This document shows, piece by piece, positions 1-9,281 of a stretch of 64,000 nt of DNA. The notes under the pieces were generated by a model. The model was not told the origin of the DNA, made no database searches, and was given only the letters and a program-made list of their open reading frames with translations. Source of the stretch: Terriglobia bacterium (lineage in GTDB: Bacteria; Acidobacteriota; Terriglobia; Bryobacterales; Bryobacteraceae); NCBI GenBank assembly GCA_020073615.1, contig JAIQEX010000001.1, forward strand, positions 96,670-160,669, in the 5' to 3' direction. Position 1 is the first letter of the stretch, and each line of letters starts with the position of its first letter. The position numbers and the translations under genes were made by a program.

Positions 1-1441
1 CCACCGTGATCATCATGATCCAGGCGAAATCCACCGGCTTGTCGCTGTCGAGCCCGCCCCAAAGCTGCAACGAAATCGACGTCACGAACGCGCAGATCAT
101 GGCCGAAACCTCGCTCCACGCGTTGATCCGCCACCAGAACCAACGCAGCAGCAGGACCAGCCCCGTGCCCGCGCCGGTGACGATCAGCAGCTTCCATGCG
201 CCGCTGATGGAGGTCATGTAGAACGTGATCACCGCCGAAACCACCGTCAGCAGCACCGTGGTCCACTGCGACACGCGCACATAGTGGCGGTCGCTCGCCT
301 GGCGGTGCACGAAGCGCCGGTAAAAGTCGTTCACGATGTAGCTGGCGCCCCAGTTCAACTGCGTCGCGATGGTGGACATGTACGCCGCCGCGAACGCCGC
401 CAGCATCATGCCGCGCAGCGAAGCCGGCAAGTAGGCGATCATCACCCGCACGTAGCCGGTCTCCGGGTCCTGCAAGCCGGGGAACAACACCAGCGAGGCC
501 AGCGCCACCAGAATCCACGGCCACGGCCGGATGGCGAAGTGCGCGATGTTGAACCACAGCGTGGCCAGCAGCGAGTGCTTCTCGTCCTTGGCCGAAAACA
601 TGCGCTGCGCGATGTAGCCGCCGCCGCCCGGCTCCGCGCCCGGGTACCACGTGGCCCACCAGTTGAGCGAAATGTACACCAGGAAGGTGATCATCGGCAT
701 GTAAGCCGAATTCAAATCGGGGATAAAGTTCAGCAGCGACCCGTGGTGGCCCTGTGCCGCGCGCGCCGCATCGAGCGCCGCCAGCTTCACCTTCAGCGCT
801 CCCATCCCGCCCACCGCCTGCACCGCCACCACGGCCAGCACGATCACCATGGTCATCTTGATGACGAACTGGAACAGGTCGGTCACCAGCACGCCCCACA
901 GCCCGGACAACGTGGAGATGAACGAGGTGAGCGCGATCAGCCCCAGCACGATCAGCAGGGCTTCGACGCGCGTCACCCCCAGCACCAGCATGAGGATCTT
1001 CACCATCGCCAGGTTGACCCAGCCGAGAATGATGCAGTTGACCGGTATGCCCAGGTACAGCGCGCGGAACCCGCGCAGGAACGCCGCCGGCTTGCCCGCG
1101 TAGCGGATCTCGGTGAATTCGATGTCGGTCATCACCCCGCAGCGCCGCCACAGGCGCGCATAGAAGAAGACCGTGAGCATGCCGCTGGCGACGAAGCTCC
1201 ACCACAGCCAGTTGCCCGCAATGCCGCCCCGCGCCACCATGCCGGTGACCGCCAGCGGCGTATCGGCGGCGAAGGTGGTGGCCACCATCGACGTGCCCGC
1301 CAGCCACCACGGCACATTGCGGCCGGAAAGGAAAAACTCGTTCACGCTCTTGCCCGCGCGCGACCGGTAGTACAACCCCACCGCGGCATTGCCCGCGAAA
1401 TACAAGCCGATCCAGCACCAGTCCAGGTACGTCAGTTGCAC
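1..1441 (-). CDS. Sodium:solute symporter (SSS) family transporter, 3' end beyond left edge
   Basis: Reverse-strand translation from GTG at 1441 (VQLTYLDWCWIGLYFAGNAAVGLYYRSRAGKSVNEFFLSGRNVPWWLAGTSMVATTFAADTPLAVTG...) is open to base 1; multi-TM with SSS-type N-terminus; in-frame TGA just upstream. Confidence 0.85.
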   Translation of the reverse strand, partial: MQLTYLDWCWIGLYFAGNAAVGLYYRSRAGKSVNEFFLSGRNVPWWLAGTSMVATTFAADTPLAVTGMVARGGIAGNWLWWSFVASGMLTVFFYARLWRRCGVMTDIEFTEIRYAGKPAAFLRGFRALYLGIPVNCIILGWVNLAMVKILMLVLGVTRVEALLIVLGLIALTSFISTLSGLWGVLVTDLFQFVIKMTMVIVLAVVAVQAVGGMGALKVKLAALDAARAAQGHHGSLLNFIPDLNSAYMPMITFLVYISLNWWATWYPGAEPGGGGYIAQRMFSAKDEKHSLLATLWFNIAHFAIRPWPWILVALASLVLFPGLQDPETGYVRVMIAYLPASLRGMMLAAFAAAYMSTIATQLNWGASYIVNDFYRRFVHRQASDRHYVRVSQWTTVLLTVVSAVITFYMTSISGAWKLLIVTGAGTGLVLLLRWFWWRINAWSEVSAMICAFVTSISLQLWGGLDSDKPVDFAWIMMITV

Positions 1442-1465
1442 GCGGCGCCTCTTGTCATGAGCTCC

Positions 1466-2524
1466 TCACATGGTCCTGGTAACTTTGTGAAGCAAGCGCG
1501 GCCGGTCGGGGTTGAGCCCCTTGATTTCCGCCAGTTGCGCCGCGAACAGTTGCGCCGGGACGATGTAGGGGATGGGCGTGTAGAGGTCCCGCGGCCCGCC
1601 GCAGGAGCCGGGCTCGATGGGCAGTTGAATCAGCCGCGCCGGCTTCACGCACGCCTCGCTGTTCCCTTGGTCGGTGATGACCAGCGTCTCCGCTTTCAAT
1701 TCCTCCAACTGGTCCAGCACCGCCGAAATCGAGGGCCAGGTCACGCCCGACGGGGCGAACACGAACACCGGAAAGGCATGCTCCACCAGCGCGATGGGCC
1801 CGTGCATCAGGTCGGCCGAGGAGAAGCGCTCGGTCACCACGTAGCAGGTCTCCATGAGCTTCAGGCCCAACTCGAGCGCGTTGGCGTAATTCAACCCGCG
1901 CCCCACGGTGACCGCCCGCGCCATGAACGTGTAGCGCTCGGCCACCTCTCCGACCCGCTCTTCGAGCTCCAGGACCTCTTCCACCCAGCCCGGAATCCAG
2001 CGCAGCACGTCCAGGCTGACCTCGCCGCCCAGCGCCTGCGCCAGCAGGTAGAGCGCCAGCAACTGGCAGGTGTAAGTCTTGGTGGCGGCCACGCTCTCCT
2101 CCCGCCCGGCGCGCGCCAGCAGGACGCAATCCGCGATCCGCGCCATGGTGCTCCCCGGTTCGTTGGTAATCCCCACGGTCAGGGCTCCGCGGACGCGCGC
2201 ATCTTCCAGCACCGCGTTGGTGTCGGTCGATTCGCCCGATTGCGAGATCCCGACCACCAGCACGCCGCCCAGGTCCAGGCGGCTTTCATACAGGGTGAGA
2301 ATCGAAGGCGCGGCGAGGGAAACCGGGATGTGCGTGGTGATCTCGATCAGGTACCGCCCGAACTGCGCGGCATTGTCCGAGGTGCCGCGTGCCACCAGCA
2401 CCACCAGGCGAGGGCGGTTGCGCTCGAAGTGCATCCGCAGATCGCGCAGTGTGGTGAGCCCCTGTTCCAGGGTGCGGACCAGCGCTTCCGGCTGCTGGCG
2501 CGTTTCTTCAAGCATTTTGGACAT
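1466..2524 (-). CDS. SIS-domain sugar isomerase / GlmS C-terminal-like (aminosugar isomerase)
   Basis: 352 aa; tandem SIS-like signatures (VLVVGISQSGESTDTNAVLEDAR, SVAATKTYTCQLLAL); directly upstream of the symporter on the same strand. Confidence 0.85.
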   Translation of the reverse strand: MSKMLEETRQQPEALVRTLEQGLTTLRDLRMHFERNRPRLVVLVARGTSDNAAQFGRYLIEITTHIPVSLAAPSILTLYESRLDLGGVLVVGISQSGESTDTNAVLEDARVRGALTVGITNEPGSTMARIADCVLLARAGREESVAATKTYTCQLLALYLLAQALGGEVSLDVLRWIPGWVEEVLELEERVGEVAERYTFMARAVTVGRGLNYANALELGLKLMETCYVVTERFSSADLMHGPIALVEHAFPVFVFAPSGVTWPSISAVLDQLEELKAETLVITDQGNSEACVKPARLIQLPIEPGSCGGPRDLYTPIPYIVPAQLFAAQLAEIKGLNPDRPRLLHKVTRTM

Positions 2525-2698
2525 AAGGCCTGGTACCCCGAATGTGACCCCAGGGCGGCGCTACGTCCAGTTCCGAACGGTTGTCGGGGCGTTATGGCCG
2601 GTTCGTTACCCCACCGAACGCGTGTGTTATCAGCGGATAAGGCGCCCAGCGGATTCTTGCCGGTTGACGGCGGCAGCGGGGCAGGTTAGCGTAGGATC

Positions 2699-2845
2699 AT
2701 GGACGTGACGGTGCAGATCCCTGACGATCGCGCCAGCCGCATGGGGGCTGGTGGCGATCTGCCGCGCCGCGCGCTGGAAGCGCTGGCCGCCGAGGAATAC
2801 AGGCGCGGGCCAACGCAAGATCCGATTGGCTTGAGGTATCGGTAG
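2699..2845 (+). pseudogene. Truncated UPF0175-like (small antitoxin-type) remnant
   Basis: 48-codon ORF MDVTVQIPDDRASRMGAGGDLPRRALEALAAEEYRRGPTQDPIGLRYR* resembles the N-terminal half of UPF0175 proteins (xxLEALAxExYRxG) and then stops. Confidence 0.45.
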
Positions 2846-2866
2846 TCAGCGCGAGCTAGACGCCCC

Positions 2867-4057
2867 ATGCGCGGCGCTGCAGTCATTTCGGCCGCTCTTC
2901 TACTGGCCGCTGCATCTTCGCGCGCGCAGATTCCCGTGGTGCCGTTCCTCATGGGTCAGGCCTCCGGCACTTCGGCCAATCCCGCCTCGCCGGCCATGGA
3001 CATGATCCACATCCACCGGGGCTCCTGGATGCTCATGCTCCACGGCACCGCCTTCCTCACCGATATCCAGCAGAGCGGAGCGCGCGGCGGCGACAAATTC
3101 GTCTCCACAAGCTGGTTCATGTTCTCCGCCCTGCATCCGGCCGGCGGCGGCGCTTTCGCCCTGCGCACCATGTTGAGCCTCGACCCCGCGACGGTCACGC
3201 GACGCGCCTACCCCCTGTTGTTCCAAACCGGCGAGACCGCCTTCGGCCGCCCGCTGGTGGACGCGCAACACCCCCACGACTTCATCATGGAGCTCGCCTT
3301 CGAATATGCCCGTCCGCTGGGCGAGGGCACGCTCGTGAACTTCTACGCGGCTCCCGTGGGCGACCCCGCGCTTGGCCCCGTCGCCTTTCCCCATCGCGCT
3401 TCCGCCGCCGAGCTTTTCCAGGCGCCCATTTCCCACCACTGGCAGGATTCCACGCACATCGCCAATGAGGTCCTCACCGCGGGCATCGAGCGCGGCATCT
3501 TTCGTCTGGAGGCCAGCGGCTTTCATGGCGCCGAGCCCAATGAGAATCGCTGGAACATCGATCGCGGCGCGGTCGATTCCTGGTCCGCGCGCCTCTGGAT
3601 TTCGCTCATCGGCCGCATCAACGCACAGGTTTCCGCGGGCCGCATCGCGCGTCCGGAAGCCGCCGAGCCGGGCGACGTCGTGCGCGCCACCGCGTCGGTC
3701 GCCTACGGCTCCGGCGCCGTCTCCGCCGCCTTCGTCTGGGGGCGCAACCACAGCACCCACACGCGGCGCGATCTGGACTCGTACCTCGCCGAATCGGTTC
3801 TTCGTTTCGCCCGCAGGAATTACCTCACCGGCCGCCTCGAACAGGTCGACAAGGACGAGCTGGCGCTTGCCGGCGTCTTTCGCATCGGCGCATATACCGT
3901 CGGATACACGTGCGATATCGCATCGTTCCGGTACGTTACAACGGGCGCCGGCGCCAACTTCACCGCCTACACGTTTCCCGCCGCGCTCCTCCCCGTGTAC
4001 GGCCCGCACCCGTTCGGCTTCGAATTCTTCCTGCGATTTCGCCTCAAGAAATCCTGA
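2867..4057 (+). CDS. Conserved hypothetical, probably exported/outer-membrane protein
   Basis: 396 aa with signal-peptide-like N-terminus (MRGAAVISAALLLAAASSRAQ) and His-rich motifs (MDMIHIHRGSWMLMLHG, DAQHPHDFIMELAFEY). Confidence 0.65.
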   Translation: MRGAAVISAALLLAAASSRAQIPVVPFLMGQASGTSANPASPAMDMIHIHRGSWMLMLHGTAFLTDIQQSGARGGDKFVSTSWFMFSALHPAGGGAFALRTMLSLDPATVTRRAYPLLFQTGETAFGRPLVDAQHPHDFIMELAFEYARPLGEGTLVNFYAAPVGDPALGPVAFPHRASAAELFQAPISHHWQDSTHIANEVLTAGIERGIFRLEASGFHGAEPNENRWNIDRGAVDSWSARLWISLIGRINAQVSAGRIARPEAAEPGDVVRATASVAYGSGAVSAAFVWGRNHSTHTRRDLDSYLAESVLRFARRNYLTGRLEQVDKDELALAGVFRIGAYTVGYTCDIASFRYVTTGAGANFTAYTFPAALLPVYGPHPFGFEFFLRFRLKKS

Positions 4058-4137
4058 GGGCGTTGGTAGAATCGTTGCCGGCGCGACCAGGAACCGGACG
4101 TCGGCGGCACAGAGTGGCTCCCGCCTCTCGAAGCCAG

Positions 4138-6510
4138 TCAGGGTTCGATGGGACAAGCGATGCCAGGAACGGTACGGATACGAAGGTCTCTTACGGAAAT
4201 CGACAGAATCCGGTCATCGGTGGGAATTCTGATGCCTGCGCGGCGGCTGATGAATTCCACAAGGTTATCCCCCTCTTTCAAGTGCAGAGGGAGAGAAAGC
4301 GCCGAACTTTGGGTCGTGGAGGCTATCTGAATCAGGGCCTCATTGCCGCCGTTAGCCAGAATGTTTACGGTATTCGGCTGCACGATGGAGGATAGTGCCC
4401 CTTCCAGCGTCGCTTCCATGCTCTGGGACACGGCGATGTGCAATTGACCGTTGCCCGCCGACCACCGCCACCAGATCTTACCGTCGCTCTCCCTGGGATA
4501 CCATCCCGTAAAAGCGACCGAGCAGGCGTCGCCGCCTCCTTCGCCGCTCCCCAGGACGGCAACGGTATCAAATACCTTGACGGACTTATATTGTGTGGAG
4601 AGTGAGCTCCATGACGGGTTATGTCCAGGACAGTTCGGGCAAATCAGGGCACAGGGGACGGCGGAATCCCCGCTACCGGCATAGATCTTCGACGGGTTTC
4701 CGACATTGATGTGGCGAACGCGGCGGGCGCCGGTCTGGTCATGCAACAGAACCAGGAGGGGGTATTCAAACGGCTCGGCGGACATATCCAACCCGACATC
4801 ATCGCAATGTAGTGTCTCCACGAATCTGGCGGCGGCGGTGTAGGAAGTCAGCAAATCGCGGCGGTCCGCGAAGTAGAGGGCGGTCCGGGGTTGGTTGAGA
4901 ATATTGAAGGCGCCGGCCAGAGGGCGGAGTTCGTTGTCCATAACGAACGGGTTGGCCGTAAACAGCAGCAGCATGCCCACCGCGGCTGTGGCAAACCTCG
5001 GCCACGATCGCCCCAGCACGGTAGCCGCAACCGGGGACCACAAGACGAACAGCGGCAAGTGCAGGCGGGTATTCCACGGTTGCCATTTAAGCAAAGCACA
5101 AAACAGACCAAATGCCACCACCAGGCCAACCGCCAACAGGAAGGCACTGCGGAAGGCTGCCGCCCGCCGCCGGGAGATCAGGCAGAGGATGGTCGCCAGG
5201 ATCACGGCACCATGTAAAGGATTGCCGGCCAGAGCTTCGTGCCGGGACGGCATGGGCACGTGGAACGCCGTGTAACTCCAGGTTGTGCGCGGATCGTTGA
5301 TATCCTGGCCAAGGTAGCCAAGCAAGCGTTTGATGCCGCCCTCCAGGCGGGCGTTGAGGATGGGGACAGGCGTTCCCGCATGCAGGGCGAGATTCCGGAT
5401 TACATTGGAAACGGTGACGCCAATGCCGAGACGGTCGTTCGTCACCTTAAAGTCATTGTGCCAGCCATAGCTCACAGGACCGAACGGAGAGCCGAATAAT
5501 CGATAGTTACGCGCGAAAACGCCGGCATTCAATATCAGAGCTATGGCGCCGGCCCATAACAAGCATCGGGCGTACCTGCCGGGCTTCTTCCAAGGCCAGA
5601 CGAGTAGCACCGCGGCGACGATTGGCGGAGCAAAAACGTAGGCCGTCCCTTTAGTCAGGCACGCAAGGCCCAGGCTGCCGCCGAATCCCAAAGCATTGCC
5701 CACGGTGCAATCCTGCCGCAGGGCAAACAGATAATAAGTCATCGCCACCAGCCAAAAGGCAAGTACGTAATCGTTCTTAGCCGCGGAGGCTTCAAGAATC
5801 GCCTCTGGAATAGTGGCACACATGAGGGCCGCGAGCGCCTGGCCGCGCCGTGTGGCGCCGAGCAACTGTGCCAGCACCGATACGCCAATCACGCTTCCCA
5901 ACATGCTCAACCACTGTACGAGGTTGTCAAACCGGTCGCCGCCGGATAGCGCATGCCACTGGGTCATCGCATATTCCGCCCAAGGCTGCAAACCAAGTTG
6001 TCTTATGTTTTGGGTGGGATAAAAGGCGACGCTCCGGTTGTGAAGCCAGTACACAATGCGCGGCAGATGGTAGGTCATCGAATCTTGTGTATTCGGAGGA
6101 CAGCACAGGGCGATGAGGCCGACCAACACTACGATGAGTCCGGCACCGGTCAGGAAAGCGGCGGCGGAGCCATCCGAGCCGGAGATTGCACGAAGCGGGG
6201 CCGCGAACAAAGTGCGGGCCTCCGGGCGGGGGCTATGTACGCGGATGCCGCGGTAAAGGTAAATGGCGGCGGCCGCGTCGACCAGCATCCAGGCGAGCAC
6301 CAGCCCCGGCACCGCAAGGCAATGGAACACGCTGAGGATCTCCATCACCGCAGCAACCGCTGCGCCCCAGACTACAGCCGCATGAATGGCGGCAGCCCGC
6401 CACTCGGCGCCGTGCGTGCAGAACGCCGCAAAGAGGAGCACGTAAGCTGCAATCGGAAAACAGACGAGGAAGTTCATTGAGTCTAGCGGGCAGGCCGCAT
6501 CATTATTCAT
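4138..6510 (-). CDS. GT-C fold membrane glycosyltransferase (GT39-like)
   Basis: Multi-TM protein with loop motif NTQDSMTYHLPRIVYWLHNRSVAFYPT; start chosen at MNNDAACPLDSMNF. Confidence 0.65.
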   Translation of the reverse strand: MNNDAACPLDSMNFLVCFPIAAYVLLFAAFCTHGAEWRAAAIHAAVVWGAAVAAVMEILSVFHCLAVPGLVLAWMLVDAAAAIYLYRGIRVHSPRPEARTLFAAPLRAISGSDGSAAAFLTGAGLIVVLVGLIALCCPPNTQDSMTYHLPRIVYWLHNRSVAFYPTQNIRQLGLQPWAEYAMTQWHALSGGDRFDNLVQWLSMLGSVIGVSVLAQLLGATRRGQALAALMCATIPEAILEASAAKNDYVLAFWLVAMTYYLFALRQDCTVGNALGFGGSLGLACLTKGTAYVFAPPIVAAVLLVWPWKKPGRYARCLLWAGAIALILNAGVFARNYRLFGSPFGPVSYGWHNDFKVTNDRLGIGVTVSNVIRNLALHAGTPVPILNARLEGGIKRLLGYLGQDINDPRTTWSYTAFHVPMPSRHEALAGNPLHGAVILATILCLISRRRAAAFRSAFLLAVGLVVAFGLFCALLKWQPWNTRLHLPLFVLWSPVAATVLGRSWPRFATAAVGMLLLFTANPFVMDNELRPLAGAFNILNQPRTALYFADRRDLLTSYTAAARFVETLHCDDVGLDMSAEPFEYPLLVLLHDQTGARRVRHINVGNPSKIYAGSGDSAVPCALICPNCPGHNPSWSSLSTQYKSVKVFDTVAVLGSGEGGGDACSVAFTGWYPRESDGKIWWRWSAGNGQLHIAVSQSMEATLEGALSSIVQPNTVNILANGGNEALIQIASTTQSSALSLPLHLKEGDNLVEFISRRAGIRIPTDDRILSISVRDLRIRTVPGIACPIEP

Positions 6511-6708
6511 AAGCCGGCGCGGCGGACCGGCGAACCTTCCAATCCGGTATGTTGAACCCCAATAGGTTAACACGGGCGTCCGAGGCGCTCCTCTTTGCCG
6601 CAGGCTTAGAGGGCTGCCCCGCGGCACGCCGTTTCCGGGCGGCCCTGCACCGTCCAGGCACTAAAGGAAAATACGGACACCGCCGATTTGTGTTTTGAGG
6701 ACAAGGCA

Positions 6709-9264
6709 ATGAGATTGATTTCCGGCGGCGTTTGGATCGTTCTGGCGCTGTGCGTGCATCCCGTGTTGACCATCGGCGCCGTGCCATCAAAACCTGGCGT
6801 AGTCCAAAAGTATGGCCATTTGCCTCTGGCGTTCGAGCGGAATGATGGCCAGTCACCTTCGGAAATCGAGTTCCTGGCACGCGGGCCCGGGTACCGGATT
6901 GGACTCGGGTCGCAGGGCGTCATCATACAGAGCCGCTCCTGGCGCGTCACCACGCGGTTTGCGGGGCGCGGACCGCATATTCCCGGCGCCGGCATGCAGC
7001 CTCTGAGTGTCAAGTCTCACTATCTTGTGGGTAATGATGCCGCTCATTGGCGCACGGACATTCCCTCATTCCGCCAAGTCGTCTATCGAAACGTGTATCC
7101 CGGCATCGACGTGGTCTATTACGGCAATCAAGGACAGTTGGAATTCGACCTGATAGTCGCGCCCGGTGCCGACCCCGCACAGATCGGAATGGATCTCGAA
7201 GGAGTAGAAAAGCTGTGGCTCGATGCACAGGGGAGGGCCACCTTGCGAGCGGGCGGCGAGGATGTCAGCTTACACGCGCCGCGCCTGTACCAGGATTCCG
7301 CAAACGGACGCAAAGAGATTTCCGGCCGTTACGTGGTGAAGGGCCGCTACCGGCTGGGTTTCGAGATCGGCAGCTACGATGTGGCTCTTCCGCTGACTAT
7401 CGACCCGGTGTTGGCGTACGCCACTTATCTGGGCGGATCGCAGAACGACCGGCCATATGGCATCGCCGTCGATGGTTCCGGATGCTCCTATATCGTCGGC
7501 GAGACATGGTCGACCGATTTCCCCCGTGTGCACCCGATGCAACAGTTTGAAACTGGCGACCGCGATGTCTTCGTGGCCAAGATATCGGCTGATGGGGCCT
7601 CTCTGGTTTACGCTACCTACTTGGGCGGTAGTTCCATGGATTCCGGAAGGGCGATTGCGGTCGACGGCTCCGGAGCCGCGTACATTACGGGTCTGACCCG
7701 ATCGCGAGATTTTCCAACCACACCTGGAGTCCGCAAGGGATCGCTGGCGGGACAGGGGGATGTGTTCGTCGCCAAATTGAATCCATCCGGAACCGGCTTG
7801 GCCTATTCCACCTATGTCGGAGGCGCGGGCGACGATACGGCAACTTCCATTGCGGTGGACAGCGCAGGAAACGCCTATGTCGCCGGGTCCACGACATCGC
7901 TGGACTTTCCGTTGTCGCACGCGGTGCAGTCCAGATTCCGGGGTGGATTCAGCGATGCGTTTGTACTCGAGCTAAACCCGGGCGGCTCGTCACTGGTGTA
8001 TTCGACGTACCTGGGGGGCGGCGGCAGCGACGTAGCTCAAGGGGTGGCGGTGAGCGCCGCCGGCGAGACGTTCGTCGTGGGCAGCACGGATTCGAGCGAT
8101 TTCCCGACGGCCAATCCAATGCAGTCCCGAAACGCCGGTGGATCCGACGTTTTTGTTGTCAGACTGGCCGCGTACGGTTCGGCGCTGGTCTACTCCACGT
8201 ATCTGGGGGGCGGCTCCATGGACATGGGCAACGCCATCGCAGTGGATGCGACGGGAGCGGCCTATATCACCGGTTCCACGATTTCCGGCGACTTCCCGGT
8301 CACCGCGGGCGCCTTTCAGACCTCGTCAGGCGTCAACTACGATGCGTTTGTGGCCAAACTGGGGCCCGATGAAAGCCTGGTCTATGCCACGCGACTGGGT
8401 GGCGGGGCATCCGAGGAAGGGACCGCCATCGCGGTAGACCGATCCGGCATTTCCTACATCGCGGGCTATACGTACTCCACCGATTTTCCGGTCCATTCGC
8501 CCACGCAACCGTCGGTTGCGGGATCAAGCGACGCCTTCCTGGCGATGTTCGATCGGTTGGGCACCGCGTTACTGTTCTCCACGTACCTGGGCGGGGCCGC
8601 GGACGAGCGCGCAACCGGCCTGGCGATCGACAACAATGGCTATCTATACGTAACAGGATACACCCTATCCGGGAATTTTCCCGCGCCGGCCGGCGTTCTG
8701 CAGCCTTCTCTGAGAGGCGGCATGGACGGTTTTCTCGCCAAACTCTCGATGCGCGATGTATCGCCAGGCGCCAGTGCAACGGCGGCCTTTGTCAAGACTG
8801 ACAGTGCCACCCAAGGGTCTTGGAAGGGCGTTTACGGCTCCGACGGCCTGGCCATTCTTAACGACACGATCAACTACCCCGGCTATGCCCAGGTAGCTCT
8901 CGGCGGTCCAGGTACATATCTCTGGAGCGGATCTACGGCTGACGTGCGGGCCTTACAGAAGTCCGCGGCCTCCGACCGCATCGCACCGGTCTGGTTTTCC
9001 GGCTCGAGCTTCACCATCGACGTCAATCTGACCGATGGCAAGACCCACCAGGTGGCCCTCTACTGCCTGGACTGGGAAGCCGGCGGCAGGGCGCAGACCA
9101 TCGACGTGCTGGACGCCGCCAGCGGCACCCTGCTGGACACGCGCGCCGTTTCCGGTTTTGTGGGGGGCCGCTACCTGGTGTGGAACCTCGGCGGACACAC
9201 CGTCCTGCGCGTCACACGCACGGCCGGCTTAAATGCCGTGGTCAGTGGGGTGTTCTTCAATTAG
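6709..9264 (+). CDS. SBBP-repeat beta-propeller protein, secreted
   Basis: Signal-peptide-like start MRLISGGVWIVLALCVHPVLTIGAV; seven repeats of the form (Y/F)(A/S)T(Y/R)(L/V)GG...D(A/V)F(V/L)... Confidence 0.85.
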   Translation: MRLISGGVWIVLALCVHPVLTIGAVPSKPGVVQKYGHLPLAFERNDGQSPSEIEFLARGPGYRIGLGSQGVIIQSRSWRVTTRFAGRGPHIPGAGMQPLSVKSHYLVGNDAAHWRTDIPSFRQVVYRNVYPGIDVVYYGNQGQLEFDLIVAPGADPAQIGMDLEGVEKLWLDAQGRATLRAGGEDVSLHAPRLYQDSANGRKEISGRYVVKGRYRLGFEIGSYDVALPLTIDPVLAYATYLGGSQNDRPYGIAVDGSGCSYIVGETWSTDFPRVHPMQQFETGDRDVFVAKISADGASLVYATYLGGSSMDSGRAIAVDGSGAAYITGLTRSRDFPTTPGVRKGSLAGQGDVFVAKLNPSGTGLAYSTYVGGAGDDTATSIAVDSAGNAYVAGSTTSLDFPLSHAVQSRFRGGFSDAFVLELNPGGSSLVYSTYLGGGGSDVAQGVAVSAAGETFVVGSTDSSDFPTANPMQSRNAGGSDVFVVRLAAYGSALVYSTYLGGGSMDMGNAIAVDATGAAYITGSTISGDFPVTAGAFQTSSGVNYDAFVAKLGPDESLVYATRLGGGASEEGTAIAVDRSGISYIAGYTYSTDFPVHSPTQPSVAGSSDAFLAMFDRLGTALLFSTYLGGAADERATGLAIDNNGYLYVTGYTLSGNFPAPAGVLQPSLRGGMDGFLAKLSMRDVSPGASATAAFVKTDSATQGSWKGVYGSDGLAILNDTINYPGYAQVALGGPGTYLWSGSTADVRALQKSAASDRIAPVWFSGSSFTIDVNLTDGKTHQVALYCLDWEAGGRAQTIDVLDAASGTLLDTRAVSGFVGGRYLVWNLGGHTVLRVTRTAGLNAVVSGVFFN

Positions 9265-9281
9265 CCAAACTCGCGCGGGAG

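Noticed and set aside
284-2689. 801-aa + strand ORF
   Set aside because: Shadow ORF antisense to the symporter and SIS genes; His/Arg/Gln-rich composition and no family resemblance.
2900-4156. 418-aa - strand ORF
   Set aside because: Antisense shadow of the 2867-4057 gene; composition not protein-like.
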